From: Wyeomyia smithii
Lineage: Eukaryota; Arthropoda; Insecta; Diptera; Culicidae
Assembly: GCF_029784165.1 (NCBI RefSeq)
Contig: NC_073695.1
Coordinates: 235,649,844 to 235,713,843 of the forward strand
Length of the DNA: 64,000 bases
Reading direction: 5' to 3'
Both the position numbers and the translations under genes were made by a program. The notes below the pieces were generated by a model, which did no database searches, was not told the DNA's origin, and saw nothing but the letters and a program-made list of their open reading frames with translations. Below, one piece after another: positions 34,716 to 45,289 of the stretch (position 1 is the stretch's first letter; each line of letters opens with the position of its first letter).

Positions 34716-37700
34716 ATGAAAGAGTTGTCCGATCTACTGCGCGAGATTAGACAGTGTACCGAGAACGAGGACAAGATGGAGTTCTGCGAGGACTTTGCCA
34801 AACTACAAACGATCTTCAACCATACGAACCAGTTCGTTCGAACCTTCGACCGGATCGTGTACCACGGCGGTAAGTTTCCTTTTCATATTAATTTTAGAGC
34901 ACCATTGTATTCCGTTGATTTGATAGGAAATGAACCGTACATCATCGAAATTGTGGCCCGGTTGGTAAAGTACCTGCGTATCCGTCGGTATCTGAACGAG
35001 GATAACAAACCAATCCGAGAATGTGACAATCAACTGCGTAAAATTACATTATTCATGGTGCTTAACACGGATGTTAACTACAAGTTCGATTTATCCAAGG
35101 ACACCCAGATTTGCCATGTGTTGAACACGATCCCGCAGCTAACGAAGTGCCTGCTGGTGAACTGCATCTGGGGTGCCAGTCTAGATGCGTATTTCTACGA
35201 GGTGCTCCGGTACAGCCCTCAGTGGTTTATGATGCAGTTCATAGACCAAGCGGTGACCAGTCTTAAGTTCTCCAAACCCTTCGAAATCCTAGAGCGAGTA
35301 GAAGCGATGGTTAAAGCAATTTATTACAGTATCTGCAGGACGGATTGCGACTGGAAGCTGGTAGATCGAAATCGATTCGTCGAGCAACAGCGAATCCTTG
35401 GAAAACTGTTCGAGTTCCTGATGGAGCTGTTGAGATTTTTCAATACACCGGATATGAGCAAGTTTGAGCGGTGGTCTAGACTGCGCATGCATCGGTACTA
35501 CGGGTTCGCGTTGAAGCACATGTTCAACATTGTGCTGTACTGTTTTGATCTATACCTAAACCGTAGTCTATTCGAAGTGGACGAAAATATGAGCATTTAT
35601 CAAATAATGGGTGAAAAGCACGTTTCAAAGAAGGAAATTCCGGAAGCGTACTCACCCGGGACGGACTCGCACCTGATGAAGATCAACAATTGTCTGTTGA
35701 ACACATTGCAAACCTGCGTGATGGAGGTTACGATCGATAGTTTCATGTATTGGGTAGAAATCGAGATCGTCATCGAAACGGAGGAAAAGTGTAGTTTGCA
35801 GCAAGTGATTGGAGAATCGGCTTTCAAGTTAATGGAGACGCTTAAGGATAATAAATTGTTCCAGCACAACGTTCTGAAGCAGCTTCCTTCGATTTCCCTA
35901 CGACCCAAATCACAGGCGGAGAAAGCAATGGATCTGTCGATGCGTGTTCTAATGGAGAAAGTCGAAACAACAAAGGATATTTTCGAAAGGAAACTATTCT
36001 TTAATGAATTCATTCGACGAGGAGAGCCGGTATTCGGCAACATCGAATGTCTGAATTTGATAGAGCAAAACTTGGATTTAGTATCAGGAGATAACGTTAG
36101 AAAGATGGTTGAATATGACAACCGGCCGGCAGACGGAAATGAAATGGAAGAAGACGAACCATCGGATGAGGCATTAAAACTGAAGCACCTTATACTACAA
36201 TCCGTAGACAATTTACTACCGGAGGAAGCGACTACCCTCATAAAGTTCATGATTGCCACTTACGGCTTGGAATACGATCATTATCGAACTTCGGATTTGA
36301 TCGAACATATCGTCGAGTTTACGAATCGATTCAGCTCGATCTCCCATCAGATAGGCGAAGACGATTCACTCATCCCAATGCGGTTGATTTTCCAGTGCCC
36401 TTCATTGTTCTACGATCGTCTTACCCGTTCGCTGTATGATTCTAGCTTCAACAACGCCAATTACATTTACGCCATCACACGAGTAATCACCAGCACAAAG
36501 CCGCTATCGGTGCCCTACCTAAGCGCTCAAGTGCGTTCACTGTTATCCGGTGAGTTTGATGTGACCCAGTCCAGTTCACTCACGGTGTTCATTTTGAAAC
36601 TTTACGAACGGGACCTATTCGAGCGAAATCACTTCCTACAAGGCTATCTGCTACAAGGTGCTGACGAGGCATTCTACAAATCTAACTATAAGGCACTGGT
36701 GGAAATTCTCAGCATTATGCAACTCGTCGTGGAGAAGAATCTCAACGGGTTCAAGTTAGACACGCTAAAGCAAGTGGTCCTCAAGCTGGCCGAACTTACA
36801 GAGAAACTTCGCTTTGACGTTACCCAGTTGCAGTCAGAGCATCCGCAAGGCGTGGAACGAATCGCTTTGCTAGATAAAATGCTGAAGATTATCATGGGAC
36901 CAGTGCGGATGCTCCGAGCGCTAAAGGAAGAATGTGAGTAAAACATGTTTCAGCTTATCACAAAGTGCTCACACAATTGTTCAACTTTGCAGCGAAGCAA
37001 CGTTTCAGAGAACAGACCGTGAACTTCGCTCCAATCACGAAGTTTTACTTTCAACGTACCTTTGTGGACGTTTCTGCCGGGAAAACCATACAGGATTTCG
37101 CCAAGTTCCTCTACCAGAACGAAATAGACGAGAGCACGCCAAAAGTACACGTTCGACTATTTCTTTCTAAGGTAAGACCAACCTTTAATATACATTTGAG
37201 AATACAATTTTTATGGGTTTTGTCTGCTTTTTGACAGACTCTGGTTCAGTGCACAAGCACCGAGGCGGAACGGTTAGCGCGGGATCCACTGTTGCTTCCA
37301 CATTTCGGCGATGCAGTGCTTATTATACTTGTGCTATTAACGGAACAGGAGCGACACTACGAGTGTCTCAAAAGTTGCCTTTCCAACTATCTCCACGTAG
37401 TCCAGGTAGTTTTGCCTGATATTTTCAACCTTAAACAATGTTTTTAAAAACCAATTTTATTATTCGTAGAAACACCTACTGCCACCCTTGCTTACGCCGG
37501 AAGTAACAAGTGTGGCTCCGATCGCTGCGTCTGAAACTATGATCGAACAGACTCCAGTCAATCTAGCCGAGCAACGTGCTGCTTTGGTTCAATCGCTGGT
37601 GAAACTTATCGTGAAGTTACCGGACATGTCACGCGAGCGATTGCTGGTTGCCCTTTCATTCGGTCTGTCGGCGATTGTACGACAGCTCCGTCTGGTCGAC

Positions 37701-37904
37701 CCCAGCTTGGACGTCAGCGAGATTGAGAAGGTACTAAAGCTGGACCAGGCAAAGCAGCCAAGTTTCCCTACTGCAATGCTCGCTACTTCCGAGGCAGTCA
37801 TCGCTGAAACGGACATCATCAGCCACGACGGAGAAGAGTTACCGCTGGTTAAACTGCAGCTTACCAACTCGAGCGGGAAGGACAGCATTAGGGTGAATCA
37901 CTAG
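34716..37904 (+). CDS. Unrecognised conserved-looking helical protein, about 980 residues
   Basis: Exons are 34716-34869, 34927-36933, 36993-37171, 37238-37405 and 37470-37904 (stop TAG). All are GT-AG, with phases 1, 1, 0 and 0 joining cleanly. The ATG follows a CAATA context after an AT-rich leader. The protein is mostly predicted alpha-helical, with regularly spaced Leu/Phe/Tyr and many charged residues, no signal peptide, no clear membrane segment and no motif I can name; HEAT/ARM-like solenoid structure is possible. An acidic patch (EMEEDEPSDE) lies near 36143-36172. Codon use and intact frames over four short introns argue for a functional gene. The last 43 codons (37773-37901) duplicate the C-terminus of the neighbouring zinc-finger protein. 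Poly(A) signals are at 37991-37996 and 38030-38035. Confidence 0.88.
34870..34926 (+). other. 57-nt stop-free intron (phase 1) in the 980-residue gene
   Basis: Begins gtaagt and ends ttgatag; 57 nt with no stop in the reading frame. Splicing joins YHGG to NEPYIIEI. A retained copy would add 19 residues. Splicing is favoured by the good donor and by the more regular helix of the joined product. Confidence 0.7.
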
Positions 37905-38227
37905 GAGGTGGCGCGGCTAATCAATGCAATATCATGCATTTCTAATTTACGCATTTTTTCTTTTGTTTTGCTGAATAACATAACTTAAACAATAAACAAC
38001 CGCATAACATAAGAACAGCAGACTAGAGTAATAAAACCGAATCTTCGCGAAAAGCCAATTTAGTTTTTGCTTGCCTATTTTACAATTGTACCTACCTTGG
38101 TTTATCTATCGTTGGACGGTATTGGTTGGATTCACATGGCGATTCATTCAAAGTGCACGTTCATGGGGATTGTTGAGTAGCGGACGACAAGCGAATAGGT
38201 TAAGCTGTAATTCACACCTCTAACTTG
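37905..38227. other. 3' UTR and short intergenic stretch
   Basis: Holds two AATAAA signals (37991, 38030) for the upstream gene. The rest shows no feature. Confidence 0.6.
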
Positions 38228-40420
38228 CGCTTAGCCTGTATCACAAGCCTTGCCTGGTAGGGGTCGATTGTCCATTCGGCGTTCGTCTTGAGCCTTCCGC
38301 GCCTTTGGCAGGCTGACAAGAGTTCACGTCTTTAAGGACGTTCTTGTCCTTCTCCGTCTGCTCAACTTTGTCCTCATTTAGTTGACCGTCGAGTGCTAGC
38401 ATTGATTCATCTGACACTGGTGCATGTCCTTGTTGGAGATCCAAATGATTGATGATTGACCAACGTTTCCTTCGTTGTCGGTCTCTCATCCAAAATGATG
38501 GTGGTGCTTATTACGGGAGTCACTTCACGGTGAAACATATTTCACTCTCACGCTCACTTCACTTTTTTAGACCTATTCCCGATTCCACCTCAAGTGAGGT
38601 GACAAAAAGCACCTCCGTGAAGTGAGATTGACAGTGAAGTGAAATTGAGAATAGGACAAGTGAAATGAGATTGTTTCCCAGCTCAAAAATGTCTAAGTCC
38701 CAGAAAGTCGTTTTTTCCCGTTTTATTAGATAACACCAGATCTTGACGTGTTCTGCATTTCTAAGACATTCGGCATAAAAAAAAATGTTGACCGCTTTAA
38801 GGCATGGATCAAACTCTGATTCGCTTCGTTACTGAAGAATAAATCCAATATTTACCATTAGATCACAAATCAATCAACTTTAAGACTTATGGCAGCCTCG
38901 TGGAATCATTTCACCGTTCAAAATGGTCGTGAAATAATTCCACGCGAAACGTCGCTTTTTCCGTTCTCACTTCACTGATTTGACACTCTGTGCTTATTAC
39001 GGGAGTCACTTCACGGTGAAACATATTTCACTCTCACGCTCACTTCACTTTTTTAGACCTATTCCCGATTCCACCTCGAGTGAGGTGACAAAAATCACCT
39101 CCGTGAAGTGAGATTGCCAGTGAAGTGAAATTTAGAATAGGACAAGTGAAATCTGGGAGTTTTCCAGCTCAAACATTTCTAAGTCCCGGGAAGTCGATTG
39201 AGCTGAAATTTTGTATGAGGACAGTTTTCTACAAGAGGAAACTTTTTGAGCCCTACCGCTAAACGAAATTCGAAGGTCAATTTTTCCCTTACGTTCCATT
39301 GGCCGCAGCTCAAAAATTTGTAAGTTCCAGAGAGCCGATTTTTTTCAAGAAAAAAAAAAAGATTCGCCTTGTCACTGGAAAAAAAAAATCCCATATATAT
39401 TACCGCTAGATCACAAATCAATCGACTTTTAAACTTTCCTATCTTCGTGTAATCATTTCACCGTTCAAACTGGTCGTGAAATAATTCCATGCGAAACGTC
39501 GCTTTTTCCGTTTCCACTTCACTCATATGACATTCATAATAACCCAGATTTCACCTCGCGACGTTTTTCTCACTTACGTGAGTCCCGTAATAGGACTTCA
39601 TTCACTTCACTCTGATTTCACCGTGAAGTGACTCCCATAATAAGCACCTCATAATAACCCAGATTCCACGGCAGATGTCACTTCGCGACGTTTTTCTCAC
39701 TTACGTGAGTCCCGTAATAGGATTTTGTTCACTTCACTCTGATTTCACCGTGAAGTGACTCCCGTAATAAGCACCGATGTCTGTATACTCTGAATAGCCG
39801 ACCAAGACATTCGGTATCAACATAGCGTCCCACTTTTTGCGCTTCACTTTGGAGCATAGGCCAACGCTTTTGATCCAAAAGCACGCAGGTTCGATAGATC
39901 GGGTTTCGTGCCCGTGAATTTCTTTTAGGGAGTAAGAGCGACTCCTTTCGTCAGAGATCGGTGTATGAGATACACCGCCGTTGTAAACTCTTCTGCTCAG
40001 ACATTTTTACCCAATTGGCCTTCGAACATTGGACACCTGGCACGTTCTTGAATAGTGTGGTTGATGCACTCCACCAAACCGTGTTGCTCCGAGTTATAGG
40101 TTACTATTGGTAACTCCGGAAGCCTTGGTCCCTAGGAAATAGGCGAACACCGTTTGGCTAACATCGTTGAAGGTGATAAAATACTTGCTGCCACTCCATC
40201 GGCCCGCACACATCCGATTGTACCAGTTCCAGAAATTCGGTTGCACTCGTACCACTGGATTTGAACAGTGGCCTTCGATGTTTGCCTTCTATGCAGGGAA
40301 CACATGGTGACATTGTGCCTGCCAGGACGTCCATTCCCATCATCGTGTTGTCGACTCCTCTTTTTCCTACAAGGGTGCCCCTTGTGTAGCAGTCGTAGAA
40401 CTCGATCACGAGATTTCGCT
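38228..40420 (-). pseudogene. Ty1/copia-type polyprotein relic, split by a MITE
   Basis: On the minus strand, 40158-40409 reads a pre-integrase zinc region (CVPCIEGKHRRPLF) and LVQSDVCGPM, the hallmark start of a copia integrase core. Broken core sequence follows to about 39990. KVKRKKWDAMLIPNVLVGYS lies at 39777-39850. After an inverted-repeat element (38503-39776), a Thr/Ser/Lys-rich linker (38241-38489) continues. The order is that of a copia polyprotein, with deletions and frameshifts. No LTRs were identified. Confidence 0.7.
38503..39776. mobile_element. About 1.27-kb inverted-repeat element with duplicated ends, inserted in the copia relic
   Basis: GGTGCTTATTACGGGAGTCA starts at about 38505 and its inverse ends at 39776; both continue as CTTCACGGTGAAA. 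The left end recurs at about 38990 and the right end at about 39650, so the element is either a composite of two nested copies or carries tandem-duplicated ends. The interior is full of TCACTTCAC/GTGAAGTGA words and has no coding frame. Confidence 0.75.
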
Positions 40421-40600
40421 GGAATCACTATTCGCTCTCCGTAGATGAGACAATCGGCAACAACTAATAGACTCCTCCGTCGTTGATAGAACTGCTGCAG
40501 CTGTGAATCGTTGATTTTGAACTGACTTGACGGCGAAGCTATTTGGACGATCTGCTTCACCTGCTTCAGTCTGACTGCTTGACGATGTACTCCATGGTGT
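40421..40600 (-). mobile_element. Ty3/gypsy-type integrase zinc-region fragment
   Basis: The minus strand reads LQQFYQRRRSLLVVADCLIY then GERIVIPAKSRDRVLRLLHKGHP. This resembles the N-terminal H2C2 zinc region of gypsy-type integrases and directly abuts the copia-type sequence at about 40400. It is too short for a firm family call. Confidence 0.5.
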
Positions 40601-41102
40601 CTTAAAGCTCTAAAAACGTAATCTTCGTTTACGGGAAAAACTTTACAGGCTGTGTCTTCAATTTGGTCCCGTTAGGTGTTAAAATAACAGAAATTATAAC
40701 AGAAATGATTCTACTAGTATCAAACGCATATCAAAATTTGTTACTAATGTATCTGCTTTCTAACAAAATAAGATAGTATATAGAACAATATAATAACAAA
40801 CATTGTTAGTAGGGATACCATCCGTCCTGATTTAGCAGGACATGTCCTGATTTTGAGACCCTTTTTTGACGTCCTGATTTATTTTTCACTTTCTGGCATT
40901 TGTCCTGATTCTCATAAGATTTTCAAATTTGTAGTGTGATAAAAATATGCAGAATTTTTCTAAATCAATTACTTTTTTGATTCCAGAACACAACGGTCAC
41001 TACGAACGGTTTTGTTTTTGGTTGAATCTTAGTGAAGTGACGAGAGAAATCTTTTAACATTTGGCTTTACTCTGGAAGGTCGAAAAAAAAAATTTTTTTT
41101 CA

Positions 41103-42640
41103 ATGTTTAAAGTAAAGTAAGGTGTTCGGCTATTGATAAAAGCTTTATTTTGAAGATTAATTTTGCATGTTGTGGTTGCACATATAGTGTATTACATTGT
41201 TGGCAGCTGGGAACGTGAATGCCCTCACTAAATCGGTGGTAAGTTTTTCTCAGCATGTACTGAACCGATTTGGCTGTTTTTTTTAGCATGTAAGAATGGA
41301 TTATCAAACTTGTTACATAGCCGTTTTTGAAATTTTAAAAAATTGACAAAATGGCGGCCATTTCAGTAAACAATTTGTTTTTTTCATAGAAAATTACTTT
41401 GAAAAATCATAAATCATTGAAAAAATAGATATTGAAAAACGGCTATGTGGCAAGTAAGATAATCCATTTTTACATGCTGGAAAAAAATTCAGCCTGATCG
41501 GCTCAGTAGATGCTAAGAAAAACTTACCACAAGTTAAAAAACCATGGTTTCGCGAAAAACGCTGCCAATAGCGTAGTACTCACTATCAGAGCCGGATTTA
41601 CGATTGTGGGGGCCCGGGGCCCAGTTTACAGTGGGGGCCCCAGAATAAAACAAACCCGTTTTTTTATCGAACGAGTTAAAAACACTTATTTCTCATTGAA
41701 AAGTTACCAAAAATTTGCTAGAATTTTTTCTTACGAGTTTTTTTTTTTGCAGAGAACTTATTGACTGAATAATCAACATTCAGCTCCTTCAGAATATTGT
41801 ACTCTCAACTTAACAATGCTAAGTTTGACAGCCTTTCACTCTTCATAGTCGTACGCAACCTATTTTCAATCAGTTTCATCTTCGATAAAGACCTTTCTCC
41901 AGTTGCGTTCGAGATCATTAGGCTCAAATAAATAAATGTATGCAACTGCTCGAAATCCGGAATTTTTTTCTTGATATCTGAAAAATAAAAACCTACCGCA
42001 ATTCGAAAAAAATGCGATCCGCAAGCAAAAATTTGCACACAATTTGAGAAAGACTGCGCAAATATAAGGCTACGCGGGCAATAATCTACAAAACTAGGAA
42101 AAACTACACACTTCTGCAGGTCAATAAAATCTGCACACGGACTCTGAAAATCTGCATTTTGCAACGCAAATCTAGTATCCCTGATTCGGACAGGTAAACT
42201 TATTTTCGGAATCAACAGCAATGTATTAAAAAAACTTGTGGATTATCTTCTTTCCTGCTTGATTTCCCATGCGCGCTGGTTCGATTCAAATGGTGTGTTA
42301 ATGTGTGTCATTCCAAGAGAATCGAAGGTGAAATATTATGGATGTGGTTGTGATATTGGCGCTCGCGAAAAAATAACACTGAAGGAAAGTTTCAGATTGA
42401 AATGGTCTGTTCAAATTTTCTCACTGTAAATTGAACTTTTGATTGAATCTCATTTTTGATAGAGAAAAGAACTTTTTCTCGTTTTGTGGGGGCCCCAAAA
42501 ATGTGGGGGCCCGGGGCCCGGCCCCCCCTTAAATCCGGCTCTGCTCACTATATTTGCACCCATGATACACAAAATATATCTTAAAACATTCCTTAGTCAA
42601 TAGCCAAAATACCCGAACACTTCACTTTACCCTAAACATC
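41103..42640. mobile_element. Foldback (long inverted repeat) element, middle level of the nest
   Basis: The left arm (about 41103-41340) starts AATGTTTAAAGTAAAGTAAGG and includes GGTAAGTTTTTCTCAGCATG. The inverted right arm runs from about 41430 to 41578 and continues at 42552-42640 after the inserted hAT. The arms are diverged. The spacer includes AATGGCGGCCATTT. Confidence 0.65.
41587..42543 (-). mobile_element. hAT-family element relic with 8-bp target duplication
   Basis: Termini CAGAGCCGGATTTA and the inverse TAAATCCGGCTCTG are flanked by CTCACTAT at 41579-41586 and 42544-42551, an exact 8-bp duplication as made by hAT transposases. GGGGGCCCCGGG-type words lie just inside both ends. 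On the minus strand, 41805-41950 encodes SNATGERSLSKMKLIENRLR and TTMKSERLSNLALLS, the C-terminal dimerisation region of hAT transposases. The rest of the transposase is missing (957 bp in all), so the copy is internally deleted. Confidence 0.9.
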
Positions 42641-42650
42641 CAGGAAAAAT

Positions 42651-42716
42651 AATTTTTTTTTAGACTTTAGTCCCCTCTAAACTAATTTTTTTTAGACTTT
42701 AGTCCCCTCTAAACGG
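42651..42716. repeat. Tandem duplication, about 33 bp x 2
   Basis: A T-tract followed by AGACTTTAGTCCCCTCTAAAC occurs twice in direct succession. Confidence 0.9.
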
Positions 42717-42953
42717 TTAGTTTAATTCGAAACAGTTTACATGTGCTGAACATCTGCCTATAAATTCAAAGCTGCGTAATAATATTTGGTCGTTTGAGAC
42801 GTATGTTGAACAAGTAAAGAAGTATTTTGGTGTTTTTGAGGTGCAAATCACATTTAACGTGGTAAATTAATTTAAACTTCGAAAAACAGCTTAGCTCAAA
42901 TTTGTACCGAAAAGGGTGTCCTGATTTTTAACTTCGACCAGATGGTATCCCTA

Positions 42954-43691
42954 ATTGTAAGAAACAACAGGTTTTGATAAAAATGAAAAATTAGTTAACT
43001 TGTTTCAGAACTACTTCATTGCAGGTTTTGTTATTATAACTCATTCAGATTCAATTTTGTTATCAAAATTATATGGAAAAATACAAAATTGTATCAAAAT
43101 ATGTTATTTGTATCCCACTAGGACAGGACGTAACAAGAGAAACCAAAATCACCCAAAGTTCTGTCAAAGCAAAAGCCCTCTATGATTGGTCGATTTTACT
43201 AAGCGCACTGTTGAATTTTATTATTAGTCGGTACGGTTGGCCGTGCTGCGAAAACTATCGGTATTTTTTGTTCACACTGTTTTTGCTTACCAAGTGAATG
43301 AACAGCCTTTGGTTCAACAATTTTTTGAAACTTTTTCATACACTATACTGAGAAATGTCTGTAAAACTCAACATTCGAAATGTTATTCATGTTTTTGAAA
43401 CTACGTATGATAAACAATAGCAGATTCATTTCATGAAAAGCAAGAGGAACCCGAAATGTGTTGAAATTATGGTTCAAATAAATTTAACATATATCTTTAA
43501 ATCAATTGAACTAGCATTATCAATTGAATTAATTAAAATTGAAATCCAGAACTTGGAAAATCCTCGATATTTATATTTTGCTAATTAAACATTTTTAGAA
43601 ACACTGGCAAGCGTCGTGCCGAAAAATCACAATGTTTCATGAGAGCAATTTTGAACGAAAAAAGAATAACTAGAAGCCACTTGTCACGTCC
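42954..43691. other. AT-rich stretch, nothing recognised
   Basis: Only short frames without similarity are present, and no repeat structure was identified. Confidence 0.4.
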
Positions 43692-43990
43692 TAGGGATGG
43701 GCGATACTGTCTGAAGTATCGATACCTGAGTACTCGAATACTTTTGCACAAAACGATACCAAGTATCGTGGTATCGGTAAAGAAAGTATCGATGCCAAAA
43801 TACTCAATGCTTTTGGCTGAAGTATCAATACCGTTGGTATCGATACTGGTATCGCCTATCCCCAATAGAAGGCATCGGTGGTATCGGCATCGTTTCAAAG
43901 TATCGTTGGCAAAGTATCGATACCGCTACTCATCGCTAGCAGCGAGTATCGATGCCAAAATATTCGATACTTCGGCTCCATGTCTTCTGA
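43692..43990. mobile_element. Short inverted-repeat element rich in TATCGATA
   Basis: TAGGGATGGGCGATAC at 43692 is matched by an inverted, slightly diverged end (GTATCGCCTATCCCC, ending about 43864). The TATCGAT word recurs inside and in the adjoining 120 bp up to 43990. No coding sequence. The long open frames on both strands are by-products of the repeat. Confidence 0.65.
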
Positions 43991-44284
43991 TCGGGAAGTA
44001 AAAGAGATTTTTAAGGCTGTTCGCCCCTACGCGAATTCTCATATGCAATTGTCAATTTATGTGTGAAAACAAAAGCAAAAATATTTTCCTACTTCACTTT
44101 CGAAAGTAAAACCCAAACCAATATCAACAGAGTCGTCAGGGCCAATAGCCGATGCTCAAGAGTCGTGTTGGTTAGTAGGGTGGTCCTTCCAACACTAAGT
44201 AACATTGAGAGACTCTCACACTTATTCTCGTTTTAATTTTTCAGTAATTTTTTTACGGTCATGTTCAGTAAATTTGAAAAAATA

Positions 44285-45266
44285 GGGGTACGGGGGGTAA
44301 GCCCGGCACTGAGGGTAAGACCGGCACCCCCAGGGTTTTACTAGAAAACACTAATTAACTATGTTTTGGAATATGTGAAGTGTTGATATTTAATGTATTA
44401 GACATTTTAAGACACATCAAAGCCACCGTGAAACGTTAAACGTCAAAATAATAGACAAAACACACGCTACTGGAGCTGATGCGTAAATGGATGTAACTCT
44501 TCGTAAGTTGAACTTAAGCTTTTATGCATTTGAAAAGACTAAAATATATTTTTCGTTGCTCTACAATTTATTGCCTGTATTGTTAGCAATCACAGGAATT
44601 CGATCTGAGGTAAATTGAAGCGATAAATTAGTAGCAATACTCTTTTTAAAAAAATGTGTGCTGTCGGGGTAAGACCGTCACCCAGTGAAAGGGGTAAGTC
44701 CGACATGGTTTGAGGTTAGTTGAATGTTACTGACACATATTTCTCATCTTTTACCGATGTCTCGCTTCTGAATAAAATGAAAAAATGACTTGCACTCAAG
44801 CTCTTCTGTGATTTATGAATGATTTCAAGGGTTATTAGAGGTGTTGAATGTACTGAATCAAGTCACAAGTGTTCACCGGAACTTGTTCCAGCAATCTCCC
44901 CAAAATCAGCTAACCGACAACAGCCAAATTCAACAGTAACGTACAGAAATGTAAGATCTCTCATTTTTCGTTTCCGAGTTCAAATTTGTTCAGTTATTTC
45001 GAGTTAATTCATGGACAAACTCAGGTGCCGGTGTTACCCCCAAGGGGTGCCGGTTTCACCCGCACTGATTGCGAAACGTCGTTTTTATCGTAGTTTCAAA
45101 CTTCATTATTTCTTGTCAAATAACAGTTTGACAGTACTGACAGTCTTCATATCTTGTTGAAAACAATCTGGGCAATGATTTGGTGAAAGAAATATAACAA
45201 TATTTGCCATCAAGTCCTACTAAAGGATCATTTTCCTTAGGGGGCCGGGCTTACCCCCAGTACCCC
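44285..45266. mobile_element. 982-bp non-autonomous element flanked by TA (Tc1/mariner-like)
   Basis: The left end GGGGTACGGGGGGTAAGCCC and inverted right end GGGGTACTGGGGGTAAGCCC are flanked by TA at 44283-44284 and 45267-45268. Internal copies of GGGGTAAGACCGGCAC-type words occur near both ends. No transposase frame was found. Confidence 0.75.
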
Positions 45267-45289
45267 TACTGATCATTTTGTAATTTCCT

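Larger units (their letters stand above)
40810..42953. mobile_element. Outer inverted-repeat element of a three-level nest (2.1 kb)
   Basis: TAGGGATACCATC at 40810-40822 is matched by its exact inverse at 42941-42953. Both ends also carry GTCCTGATTT words just inside. The interior is occupied by a second element (41103-42640), which itself contains a hAT element. There is no transposase of its own. Confidence 0.7.

Noticed and set aside
39850..39960. Possible tRNA-like sequence (gcaggttcgatagatc)
   Set aside because: A B-box-like word is present, but the A box and cloverleaf pairing are not convincing; no tRNA gene is called.
43581..44001. Open frames of 105 and 120 codons on opposite strands rich in Ile, Asp, Tyr and Arg
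   Set aside because: They are translations of the repeated TATCGATA-type words, not a gene.
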